The notes below the pieces were generated by a model that saw only the letters and a program-made list of their open reading frames with translations, made no database searches and had not been told where the DNA came from. A DNA stretch of 64,000 nucleotides. Source: Auanema rhodensis (Eukaryota > Nematoda > Chromadorea > Rhabditida > Rhabditidae). Shown here one piece after another: positions 11,201 to 23,870 of this stretch (positions are counted from its first letter, which is position 1; each line of letters begins with the position of its first letter). Position numbers and translations under genes: made by a program. The DNA lies in NCBI GenBank assembly GCA_964057225.1, contig OZ059894.1, positions 2,542,001-2,606,000 on the forward strand. Reading direction: 5' to 3'.

Positions 11201-12987
11201 CGCAAATCTGATAACACAGATCGACGCAGCTTAAAAATCCGCATCGAATGCACTATACTACATTGAGAAACGCTTAATACAAAAATTAGTTATGATCGTT
11301 TGAAAAATGATGCATTAGTGTATGTTGAGTTTCCATGTACACTCAACATTGCTTCCAAAAACATTTTGACAAAAATTTTTTCGAAAAATTTCAAAATAAT
11401 TTAGCAAAAAGTAGATGTTTTTAGATTCCTTTTTTCAAGGCAAAGACGATGGACATTGTTATTCAACGAAAAAATTAATTCTTCAGGGTGAAAATCGAGG
11501 ATATAAGTGTGAACATATATCAGTTGATATCTCGGTGCATTTTTAAGCTAGCGCAAATCTGATAACACAGATCGACGCAGCTCAAAAATCCGCATCGAAT
11601 GCACTATACCACATTGAGAAATTGTCAATACAAAAATTAGTTATGATCGTTTGAAAAATGATGCATTAGTGTATGTTGAGTTTCCATGTACACTCAACAT
11701 TGCTTCCAAAAACATTTTGACAAAAATTTTTTCGAAAAATTTCAAAATAATTTAGCAAAAAGTAGATGTTTTTAGATTCCTTTTTTCAAGGCAAAGACGA
11801 TGGACATTGTTATTCAACGAAAAAATTAATTCTTCAGGGTGAAAATCGAGGATATAAGTGTGAACTTATATCAGTTGATATCTCGGTGCATTTTTAAGCT
11901 AGCGCAAATCTGATAACACAGATCGACGCAGCTTAAAAATCCGCATCGAATGCACTATACCACATTGAGAAACGCTCAATACAAAAATTAGTTATGATCG
12001 TTTGAAAAATGATGCATTAGTGTATGTTGAGTTTCCATGTACACTCAACATTGCTTCCAAAAACATTTTGACAAAAATTTTTTCGAAAAATTTCAAAATA
12101 ATTTAGCGAAAAGTAGATGTTTTTAGATTCCTTTTTTCAAGGCAAAGACGATGGACATTGTTATTCAACGAAAAAATTAATTCTTCAGGGTGAAAATCGA
12201 GGATATAAGTGTGAACATATATCAGTTGATATCTCGGTGCATTTTTAAGCTAGCGCAAATCTGATAACACAGATCGACGCAGCTTACAAATCCGCATCGA
12301 ATGCACTATACTACATTAAGAAACGCCTAATACAAAAATTAGTTATGATCGTTTGAAAAATGATGCATTAGTGTATGTTGAGTTTCCATGTACACTCAAC
12401 ATTGCTTCCAAAAACATTTTGACAAAAATTTTTTCGAAAAATTTCAAAATAATTTAGCAAAAAGTAGATGTTTTTAGATTCCTTTTTTCAAGGCGAAGAC
12501 GATGGACATTGTTATTCAACGAAAAAATTAATTCTTCAGGGTGAAAATCGAGGATATAAGTGTGAACTTATATCAGTTGATATCTCGGTGCATTTTTAAG
12601 CTAGCGCAAATCTGATAACACAGATCGACGCAGCTTACAAATCCGCATCGAATGCACTATACTACATTGAGAAACGCCTAATACAAAAATTAGTTATGAT
12701 CGTTTGAAAAATGATGCATTAGTGTATGTTGAGTTTCCATGTACACTCAACATTGCTTCCAAAAACATTTTGACAAAAATTTTTTCGAAAAATTTCAAAA
12801 TAATTTAGCAAAAAGTAGATGTTTTTAGATTCCTTTTTTCAAGGCAAAGACGATGGACATTGTTATTCAACGAAAAAATTAATTCTTCAGGGTGAAAATC
12901 GAGGATATAAGTGTGAACATATATCAGTTGATATCTCGGTGCATTTTTAAGCTAGCGCAAATCTGATAACACAGATCGACGCAGCTT
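5266..12987 (+). repeat. Block I-b: mixed units with 5- and 11-unit spacing
   Basis: Twenty-two units, mostly of the CGCCTAAT, CGCTTAAT and CGCTCAAT types. A rare CGGTCAAT marker occurs in the units starting at 5,968 and 7,723, five units apart. Units 7,723-9,126 match 11,584-12,987 in type order, eleven units apart, although the first of the later set reads ATTGTCAAT. Private changes seen once include AGAATCC near 9,319, GCCTTATACC near 9,495 and GCTCAAAAATC near 11,581. Order is less regular than in the flanking blocks. Confidence 0.75.
8074..8424 (+). repeat. Chimeric unit, also present at 11,935-12,285
   Basis: The left part (AAAAATCC, ATACCACATT, CGCTCAAT) matches the unit at 6,319. The right part (AGCGAAAAG, GGCAAAG, ACATATATC) matches the next unit at 6,670. 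Fusing the start of one to the end of the next is what an in-register deletion by unequal exchange leaves. The same chimera at 11,935 belongs to the 11-unit-spaced block, so it predates that duplication. Confidence 0.75.
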
Positions 12988-15900
12988 ACAAATCCGCATC
13001 GAATGCACTATACTACATTGAGAAACGCTTAATACAAAAATTAGTTATGATCGTTTGAAAAATGATGCATTAGTGTATGTTGAGTTTCCATGTACACTCA
13101 ACATTGCTTCCAAAAACATTTTGACAAAAATTTTTTCGAAAAATTTCAAAATAATTTAGCAAAAAGTAGATGTTTTTAGATTCCTTTTTTCAAGGCGAAG
13201 ACGATGGACATTGTTATTCAACGAAAAAATTAATTCTTCAGGGTGAAAATCGAGGATATAAGTGTGATTTTATATCAGTTGATATCTCGGTGCATTTTTA
13301 AGCTAGCGCAAATCTGATAACACAGATCGACGCAGCTTAAAAATCCGCATCGAATGCACTATACTACATTGAGAAACGCTTAATACAAAAGTTAGTTATG
13401 ATCGTTTGAAAAATGATGCATTAGTGTATGTTGAGTTTCCATGTACACTCAACATTGCTTCCAAAAACATTTTGACAAAAATTTTTTCGAAAAATTTCAA
13501 AATAATTTAGCAGAAAGTAGATGTTTTTAGATTCATTTTGTCAAGGCGAAGACGATGGACATTGTTATTCAACGAAAAATTTAATTCTTCAGGGTGAAAA
13601 TCGAGGATATAAGTGTGAACTTATATCAGTTGATATCTCGGTGCATTTCTAAGCTAGCGCAAATCTGATAACACAGATCGACGCAGCTTAAAAATCCGCA
13701 TCGAATGCACTATACTACATTGAGAAACGCTTAATACAAAAATTAGTTATGATCGTTTGAAAAATGATGCATTAGTGTATGTTGAGTTTCCATGTACACT
13801 CAACATTGCTTCCAAAAACATTTTGACAAAAATTTTTTCGAAAAATTTCAAAATAATTTAGCAAAAAGTAGATGTTTTTAGATTCCTTTTTTCAAGGCGA
13901 AGACGATGGACATTGTTATTCAACGAAAAAATTAATTCTTCAGGGTGAAAATCGAGGATATAAGTGTGAACTTATATCAGTTGATATCTCGGTGCATTTT
14001 TAAGCTAGCGCAAATCTGATAACACAGATCGACGCAGCTTACAAATCCGCATCGAATGCACTATACTACATTGAGAAACGCCTAATACAAAAATTAGTTA
14101 TGATCGTTTGAAAAATGATGCATTAGTGTATGTTGAGTTTCCATGTACACTCAACATTGCTTCCAAAAACATTTTGACAAAAATTTTTTCGAAAAATTTC
14201 AAAATAATTTAGCAAAAAGTAGATGTTTTTAGATTCCTTTTTTCAAGGCAAAGACGATGGACATTGTTATTCAACGAAAAAATTAATTCTTCAGGGTGAA
14301 AATCGAGGATATAAGTGTGAACATATATCAGTTGATATCTCGGTGCATTTTTAAGCTAGCGCAAATCTGATAACACAGATCGACGCAGCTTACAAATCCG
14401 CATCGAATGCACTATACTACATTGAGAAACGCCTAATACAAAAATTAGTTATGATCGTTTGAAAAATGATGCATTAGTGTATGTTGAGTTTCCATGTACA
14501 CTCAACATTGCTTCCAAAAACATTTTGACAAAAATTTTTTCGAAAAATTTCAAAATAATTTAGCGAAAAGTAGATGTTTTTAGATTCCTTTTTTCAAGGC
14601 AAAGACGATGGACATTGTTATTCAACGAAAAAATTAATTCTTCAGGGTGAAAATCGAGGATATAAGTGTGAACATATATCAGTTGATATCTCGGTGCATT
14701 TTTAAGCTAGCGCAAATCTGATAACACAGATCGACGCAGCTTACAAATCCGCATCGAATGCACTATACTACATTAAGAAACGCCTAATACAAAAATTAGT
14801 TATGATCGTTTGAAAAATGATGCATTAGTGTATGTTGAGTTTCCATGTACACTCAACATTGCTTCCAAAAACATTTTGACAAAAATTTTTTCGAAAAATT
14901 TCAAAATAATTTAGCAAAAAGTAGATGTTTTTAGATTCCTTTTTTCAAGGCGAAGACGATGGACATTGTTATTCAACGAAAAAATTAATTCTTCAGGGTG
15001 AAAATCGAGGATATAAGTGTGATTTTATATCAGTTGATATCTCGGTGCATTTTTAAGCTAGCGCAAATCTGATAACACAGATCGACGCAGCTTAAAAATC
15101 CGCATCGAATGCACTATACTACATTGAGAAACGCTTAATACAAAAGTTAGTTATGATCGTTTGAAAAATGATGCATTAGTGTATGTTGAGTTTCCATGTA
15201 CACTCAACATTGCTTCCAAAAACATTTTGACAAAAATTTTTTCGAAAAATTTCAAAATAATTTAGCAGAAAGTAGATGTTTTTAGATTCATTTTGTCAAG
15301 GCGAAGACGATGGACATTGTTATTCAACGAAAAATTTAATTCTTCAGGGTGAAAATCGAGGATATAAGTGTGAACTTATATCAGTTGATATCTCGGTGCA
15401 TTTCTAAGCTAGCGCAAATCTGATAACACAGATCGACGCAGCTTGAAAATCCGCATCGAATGCACTATACTACATTGAGAAACGCTTAATACAAAAATTA
15501 GTTATGATCGTTTGAAAAATGATGCATTAGTGTATGTTGAGTTTCCATGTACACTCAACATTGCTTCCAAAAACATTTTGACAAAAATTTTTTCGAAAAA
15601 TTTCAAAATAATTTAGCAAAACGTAGATGTTTTTAGATTCCTTTTTTCAAGGCGAAGACGATGGACATTGTTATTCAACGAAAAAATTAATTCTTCAGGG
15701 TGAAAATCGAGGATATAAGTGTGATTTTATATCAGTTGATATCTCGGTGCATTTCTAAGCTAGCGCAAATCTGATAACACAGATCGACGCAGCTTAAAAA
15801 TCCGCATCGAATGCACTATACTACATTGAGAAACGCTTAATACAAAAATTAGTTATGATCGTTTGAAAAATGATGCATTAGTGTATGTTGAGTTTCCATG

Positions 15901-16848
15901 TACACTCAACATTGCTTCCAAAAACATTTTGACAAAAATTTTTTCGAAAAATTTCAAAATAATTTAGCAAAAAGTAGATGTTTTTAGATTCCTTTTTTCA
16001 AGGCGAAGACGATGGACATTGTTATTCAACGAAAAAATTAATTCTTCAGGGTGAAAATCGAGGATATAAGTGTGAACTTATATCAGTTGATATCTCGGTG
16101 CATTTTTAAGCTAGCGCAAATCTGATAACACAGATCGACGCAGCTTAAAAATCCGCATCGAATGCACTATACTACATTGAGAAACGCTTAATACAAAAAT
16201 TAGTTATGATCGTTTGAAAAATGATGCATTAGTGTATGTTGAGTTTCCATGTACACTCAACATTGCTTCCAAAAACATTTTGACAAAAATTTTTTCGAAA
16301 AATTTCAAAATAATTTAGCAAAAAGTAGATGTTTTTAGATACCTTTTTTTAAGGCAAAGACGATGGACATTGTTATTCAACGAAAAAATTATTTCTTCAG
16401 GGTGAAAATCGAGGATATAAGTGTGAACTTATATCAGTTGATATCTCGGTGCATTTTTAAGCTAGCGCAAATCTGATAACACAGATCGACGCAGCTTAAA
16501 AATCCGCATCGAATGCACTATTCTACATTGAGAAACGCTCAATACAAAAATTAGTTATGATCGTTTGGAAAATGATGCATTAGTGTATGTTGAGTTTCCA
16601 TGTACACTCAACATTGCTTCCAAAAACATTTTGACAAAAATTTTTTCGAAAAATTTCAAAATAATTTAGCAGAAAGTAGATGTTTTTAGATTCATTTTGT
16701 CAAGGCGAAGACGATGGACATTGTTATTCAACAAAAAATTTAATTCTTCAGGGTGAAAATCGAGGATATAAGTGTGAACTTATATCAGTTGATATCTCGG
16801 TGCATTTTTAAGCTAGCGCAAATCTGATAACACAGATCGACGCAGCTT
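12988..16848 (+). repeat. 11-unit HOR cassette, copy A (3,861 bp)
   Basis: Eleven units in a fixed order. Markers are GTGATTTTAT in units starting at 12,988, 14,743 and 15,445, and ATTCATTTTGTC with AGCAGAAAG in units starting at 13,339, 15,094 and 16,498. AGCAAAACG is in the 15,445 unit, TTAGATACC with ATTATTTC in the 16,147 unit, and ATTCTACATT with TTTGGAAAATG in the last. This exact marker order recurs twice downstream. Confidence 0.85.
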
Positions 16849-17901
16849 ACAAATCCGCATCGAATGCACTATACTACATTAAGAAACGCCTAATACAAAA
16901 ATTAGTTATGATCGTTTGAAAAATGATGCATTAGTGTATGTTGAGTTTCCATGTACACTCAACATTGCTTCCAAAAACATTTTGACAAAAATTTTTTCGA
17001 AAAATTTCAAAATAATTTAGCAAAAAGTAGATGTTTTTAGATTCCTTTTTTCAAGGCGAAGACGATGGACATTGTTATTCAACGAAAAAATTAATTCTTC
17101 AGGGTGAAAATCGAGGATATAAGTGTGAACTTATATCAGTTGATATCTCGGTGCATTTTTAAGCTAGCGCAAATCTGATAACACAGATCGACGCAGCTTA
17201 CAAATCCGCATCGAATGCACTATACTACATTGAGAAACGCCTAATACAAAAATTAGTTATGATCGTTTGAAAAATGATGCATTAGTGTATGTTGAGTTTC
17301 CATGTACACTCAACATTGCTTCCAAAAACATTTTGACAAAAATTTTTTCGAAAAATTTCAAAATAATTTAGCGAAAAGTAGATGTTTTTAGATTCCTTTT
17401 TTCAAGGCAAAGACGATGGACATTGTTATTCAACGAAAAAATTAATTCTTCAGGGTGAAAATCGAGGATATAAGTGTGAACATATATCAGTTGATATCTC
17501 GGTGCATTTTTAAGCTAGCGCAAATCTGATAACACAGATCGACGCAGCTTACAAATCCGCATCGAATGCACTATACTACATTGAGAAACGCCTAATACAA
17601 AAATTAGTTATGATCGTTTGAAAAATGATGCATTAGTGTATGTTGAGTTTCCATGTACACTCAACATTGCTTCCAAAAACATTTTGACAAAAATTTTTTC
17701 GAAAAATTTCAAAATAATTTAGCAAAAAGTAGATGTTTTTAGATTCCTTTTTTCAAGGCAAAGACGATGGACATTGTTATTCAACGAAAAAATTAATTCT
17801 TCAGGGTGAAAATCGAGGATATAAGTGTGAACATATATCAGTTGATATCTCGGTGCATTTTTAAGCTAGCGCAAATCTGATAACACAGATCGACGCAGCT
17901 T
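16849..17901 (+). repeat. Three-unit linker between cassettes A and B
   Basis: Three units of ordinary block I types (ATTAAGAAACGCC; CGCCTAAT with AGCGAAAAG; CGCCTAAT with AGCAAAAAG) separate copies A and B, giving a 14-unit offset (4,914 bp). The same types also occur inside the cassette, so they may be leftovers of an exchange. Confidence 0.7.
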
Positions 17902-20900
17902 ACAAATCCGCATCGAATGCACTATACTACATTGAGAAACGCTTAATACAAAAATTAGTTATGATCGTTTGAAAAATGATGCATTAGTGTATGTTGAGTT
18001 TCCATGTACACTCAACATTGCTTCCAAAAACATTTTGACAAAAATTTTTTCGAAAAATTTCAAAATAATTTAGCAAAAAGTAGATGTTTTTAGATTCCTT
18101 TTTTCAAGGCGAAGACGATGGACATTGTTATTCAACGAAAAAATTAATTCTTCAGGGTGAAAATCGAGGATATAAGTGTGATTTTATATCAGTTGATATC
18201 TCGGTGCATTTTTAAGCTAGCGCAAATCTGATAACACAGATCGACGCAGCTTAAAAATCCGCATCGAATGCACTATACTACATTGAGAAACGCTTAATAC
18301 AAAAGTTAGTTATGATCGTTTGAAAAATGATGCATTAGTGTATGTTGAGTTTCCATGTACACTCAACATTGCTTCCAAAAACATTTTGACAAAAATTTTT
18401 TCGAAAAATTTCAAAATAATTTAGCAGAAAGTAGATGTTTTTAGATTCATTTTGTCAAGGCGAAGACGATGGACATTGTTATTCAACGAAAAATTTAATT
18501 CTTCAGGGTGAAAATCGAGGATATAAGTGTGAACTTATATCAGTTGATATCTCGGTGCATTTCTAAGCTAGCGCAAATCTGATAACACAGATCGACGCAG
18601 CTTAAAAATCCGCATCGAATGCACTATACTACATTGAGAAACGCTTAATACAAAAATTAGTTATGATCGTTTGAAAAATGATGCATTAGTGTATGTTGAG
18701 TTTCCATGTACACTCAACATTGCTTCCAAAAACATTTTGACAAAAATTTTTTCGAAAAATTTCAAAATAATTTAGCAAAAAGTAGATGTTTTTAGATTCC
18801 TTTTTTCAAGGCGAAGACGATGGACATTGTTATTCAACGAAAAAATTAATTCTTCAGGGTGAAAATCGAGGATATAAGTGTGAACTTATATCAGTTGATA
18901 TCTCGGTGCATTTTTAAGCTAGCGCAAATCTGATAACACAGATCGACGCAGCTTACAAATCCGCATCGAATGCACTATACTACATTGAGAAACGCCTAAT
19001 ACAAAAATTAGTTATGATCGTTTGAAAAATGATGCATTAGTGTATGTTGAGTTTCCATGTACACTCAACATTGCTTCCAAAAACATTTTGACAAAAATTT
19101 TTTCGAAAAATTTCAAAATAATTTAGCAAAAAGTAGATGTTTTTAGATTCCTTTTTTCAAGGCAAAGACGATGGACATTGTTATTCAACGAAAAAATTAA
19201 TTCTTCAGGGTGAAAATCGAGGATATAAGTGTGAACATATATCAGTTGATATCTCGGTGCATTTTTAAGCTAGCGCAAATCTGATAACACAGATCGACGC
19301 AGCTTACAAATCCGCATCGAATGCACTATACTACATTGAGAAACGCCTAATACAAAAATTAGTTATGATCGTTTGAAAAATGATGCATTAGTGTATGTTG
19401 AGTTTCCATGTACACTCAACATTGCTTCCAAAAACATTTTGACAAAAATTTTTTCGAAAAATTTCAAAATAATTTAGCGAAAAGTAGATGTTTTTAGATT
19501 CCTTTTTTCAAGGCAAAGACGATGGACATTGTTATTCAACGAAAAAATTAATTCTTCAGGGTGAAAATCGAGGATATAAGTGTGAACATATATCAGTTGA
19601 TATCTCGGTGCATTTTTAAGCTAGCGCAAATCTGATAACACAGATCGACGCAGCTTACAAATCCGCATCGAATGCACTATACTACATTAAGAAACGCCTA
19701 ATACAAAAATTAGTTATGATCGTTTGAAAAATGATGCATTAGTGTATGTTGAGTTTCCATGTACACTCAACATTGCTTCCAAAAACATTTTGACAAAAAT
19801 TTTTTCGAAAAATTTCAAAATAATTTAGCAAAAAGTAGATGTTTTTAGATTCCTTTTTTCAAGGCGAAGACGATGGACATTGTTATTCAACGAAAAAATT
19901 AATTCTTCAGGGTGAAAATCGAGGATATAAGTGTGATTTTATATCAGTTGATATCTCGGTGCATTTTTAAGCTAGCGCAAATCTGATAACACAGATCGAC
20001 GCAGCTTAAAAATCCGCATCGAATGCACTATACTACATTGAGAAACGCTTAATACAAAAGTTAGTTATGATCGTTTGAAAAATGATGCATTAGTGTATGT
20101 TGAGTTTCCATGTACACTCAACATTGCTTCCAAAAACATTTTGACAAAAATTTTTTCGAAAAATTTCAAAATAATTTAGCAGAAAGTAGATGTTTTTAGA
20201 TTCATTTTGTCAAGGCGAAGACGATGGACATTGTTATTCAACGAAAAATTTAATTCTTCAGGGTGAAAATCGAGGATATAAGTGTGAACTTATATCAGTT
20301 GATATCTCGGTGCATTTCTAAGCTAGCGCAAATCTGATAACACAGATCGACGCAGCTTGAAAATCCGCATCGAATGCACTATACTACATTGAGAAACGCT
20401 TAATACAAAAATTAGTTATGATCGTTTGAAAAATGATGCATTAGTGTATGTTGAGTTTCCATGTACACTCAACATTGCTTCCAAAAACATTTTGACAAAA
20501 ATTTTTTCGAAAAATTTCAAAATAATTTAGCAAAACGTAGATGTTTTTAGATTCCTTTTTTCAAGGCGAAGACGATGGACATTGTTATTCAACGAAAAAA
20601 TTAATTCTTCAGGGTGAAAATCGAGGATATAAGTGTGATTTTATATCAGTTGATATCTCGGTGCATTTCTAAGCTAGCGCAAATCTGATAACACAGATCG
20701 ACGCAGCTTAAAAATCCGCATCGAATGCACTATACTACATTGAGAAACGCTTAATACAAAAATTAGTTATGATCGTTTGAAAAATGATGCATTAGTGTAT
20801 GTTGAGTTTCCATGTACACTCAACATTGCTTCCAAAAACATTTTGACAAAAATTTTTTCGAAAAATTTCAAAATAATTTAGCAAAAAGTAGATGTTTTTA

Positions 20901-21764
20901 GATTCCTTTTTTCAAGGCGAAGACGATGGACATTGTTATTCAACGAAAAAATTAATTCTTCAGGGTGAAAATCGAGGATATAAGTGTGAACTTATAGCAG
21001 TTGATATCTCGGTGCATTTTTAAGCTAGCGCAAATCTGATAACACAGATCGACGCAGCTTAAAAATCCGCATCGAATGCACTATACTACATTGAGAAACG
21101 CTTAATACAAAAATTAGTTATGATCGTTTGAAAAATGATGCATTAGTGTATGTTGAGTTTCCATGTACACTCAACATTGCTTCCAAAAACATTTTGACAA
21201 AAATTTTTTCGAAAAATTTCAAAATAATTTAGCAAAAAGTAGATGTTTTTAGATACCTTTTTTTAAGGCAAAGACGATGGACATTGTTATTCAACGAAAA
21301 AATTATTTCTTCAGGGTGAAAATCGAGGATATAAGTGTGAACTTATATCAGTTGATATCTCGGTGCATTTTTAAGCTAGCGCAAATCTGATAACACAGAT
21401 CGACGCAGCTTAAAAATCCGCATCGAATGCACTATTCTACATTGAGAAACGCTCAATACAAAAATTAGTTATGATCGTTTGGAAAATGATGCATTAGTGT
21501 ATGTTGAGTTTCCATGTACACTCAACATTGCTTCCAAAAACATTTTGACAAAAATTTTTTCGAAAAATTTCAAAATAATTTAGCAGAAAGTAGATGTTTT
21601 TAGATTCATTTTGTCAAGGCGAAGACGATGGACATTGTTATTCAACAAAAAAAATTTAATTCTTCAGGGTGAAAATCGAGGATATAAGTGTGAACTTATA
21701 TCAGTTGATATCTCGGTGCATTTTTAAGCTAGCGCAAATCTGATAACACAGATCGACGCAGCTA
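17902..21764 (+). repeat. 11-unit HOR cassette, copy B (3,863 bp)
   Basis: Matches copy A unit by unit, with all markers displaced by 4,914 bp. Differences seen by eye are ACTTATAGCAG near 20,995 where A has ACTTATATCAG, and a 2-bp longer A-run near 21,648 in the last unit, making that unit 353 bp. Confidence 0.85.
21412..21764 (+). repeat. The only 353-bp unit
   Basis: The segment corresponding to unit bases 233-246 reads CAACA followed by a longer run of A, two bases longer than its counterparts in copies A (near 16,732) and C (near 27,614). It shifts the phase of all later units by +2. A two-base homopolymer expansion is the simplest cause; a sequencing error in the A-run is also possible. 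Confidence 0.8.
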
Positions 21765-23870
21765 AAAAATCCGCATCGAATGCACTATACTACATTGAGA
21801 AACGCTTAATACAAAAATTAGTTATGATCGTTTGAAAAATGATGCATTAGTGTATGTTGAGTTTCCATGTACACTCAACATTGCTTCCAAAAACATTTTG
21901 ACAAAAATTTTTTCGAAAAATTTCAGAATAATTTAGCAAAAAGTAGATGTTTTTAGATTCCTTTTTTCAAGGCGAAGACGATGGACATTGTTATTCAACG
22001 AAAAAATTAATTCTTCAGGGTGAAAATCGAGGATATAAGTGTGATTTTATATCAGTTGATATCTCGGTGCATTTTTAAGCTAGCGCAAATCTGATAACAC
22101 AGATCGACGCAGCTTAAAAATCCGCATCGAATGCACTATACTACATTGAGAAACGCTTAATACAAAAATTAGTTATGATCGTTTGAAAAATGATGCATTA
22201 GTGTATGTTGAGTTTCCATGTACACTCAACATTGCTTCCAAAAACATTTTGACAAAAATTTTTTCGAAAAATTTCAAAATAATTTAGCAAAAAGTAGATG
22301 TTTTTAGTTTCCTTTTTTCAAGGCGAAGACGATGGACATTGTTATTCAACGAAAAAATTAATTCTTCAGGGTGAAAATCGAGGATATAAGTGTGAACTTA
22401 TATCAGTTGATATCTCGGTGCATTTTTAAGCTAGCGCAAATCTGATAGCACAGATCGACGCAGCTTAAAAATCCGCATCGAATGCACTATACTACATTGA
22501 GAAACGCCTAATACAAAAATTAGTTATGATCGTTTGAAAAATGATGCATTAGTGTATGTTGAGTTTCCATGTACACTCAACATTGCTTCCAAAAACATTT
22601 TGACAAAAATTTTTTCGAAAAATTTCAATATAATTTAGCAAAAAGTAGATGTTTTTAGATTCCTTTTTTCAAGGCAAAGACGATGGACATTGTTATTCAA
22701 CGAAAAAATTAATTCTTCAGGGTGAAAATCGAGGATATAAGTGTTAACATATATCAGTTGATATCTCGGTGCATTTTTAAGCTAGCGCAAATCTGATAAC
22801 ACAGATCGACGCAGCTTAAAAATCCGCATCGAATGCACTATACCACATTGAGAAACGCTCAATACAAAAATTAGTTATGATCGTTTGAAAAATGATGCAT
22901 TAGTGTATGTTGAGTTTCCATGTACACTCAACATTGCTTCCAAAAACATTTTGACAAAAATTTTTTCGAAAAATTTCAAAATAATTTAGCAAAAAGTAGA
23001 TGTTTTTAGATTCCTTTTTTCAAGGCGAAGACGATGGACATTGTTATTCAACGAAAAAATTAATTCTTCAGGGTGAAAATCGAGGATATAAGTGTGAACT
23101 TATATCAGTTGATATCTCGGTGCATTTTTAAGCTAGCGCAAATCTGATAACACAGATCGACGCAGCTTACAAATCCGCATCGAATGCACTATACTACATT
23201 GAGAAACGCCTAATACAAAAATTAGTTATGATCGTTTGAAAAATGATGCATTAGTGTATGTTGAGTTTCCATGTACACTCAACATTGCTTCCAAAAACAT
23301 TTTGACAAAAATTTTTTCGAAAAATTTCAAAATAATTTAGCGAAAAGTAGATGTTTTTAGATTCCTTTTTTCAAGGCAAAGACGATGGACATTGTTATTC
23401 GACGAAAAAATTAATTCTTCAGGGTGAAAATCGAGGATATATGTGTGAACATATATCAGTTGATATCTCGGTGCATTTTTAAGCTAGCGCAAATCTGATA
23501 ACACAGATCGACGCAGCTTACAAATCCGCATCGAATGCACTATACTACATTAAGAAACGCCTAATACAAAAATTAGTTATGATCGTTTGAAAAATGATGC
23601 ATTAGTGTATGTTGAGTTTCCATGTACACTCAACATTGCTTCCAAAAACATTTTGACAAAAATTTTTTCGAAAAATTTCAAAATAATTTAGCAAAAAGTA
23701 GATGTTTTTAGATTCCTTTTTTCAAGGCAAAGACGATGGACATTGTTATTCAACGAAAAAATTAATTCTTCAGGGTGAAAATCGAGGATATAAGTGTGAA
23801 CTTATATCAGTTGATATCTCGGTGCATTTTTAAGCTAGCGCAAATCTGATAACACAGATCGACGCAGCTT
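21765..23870 (+). repeat. Six-unit stretch between cassettes B and C
   Basis: The first three units (markers GCTAAAAAATCC with CAGAATAAT; TTAGTTTCC with GATAGCACAG; TTTCAATATAA with GTGTTAACAT) are repeated after cassette C. The next three are a lead-in type (ACCAC), a unit with ATTCGACG and GATATATGTGTG, and an ATTAAGAAACGCC unit. The last two recur as a pair at 36,856 in block IV. Confidence 0.8.
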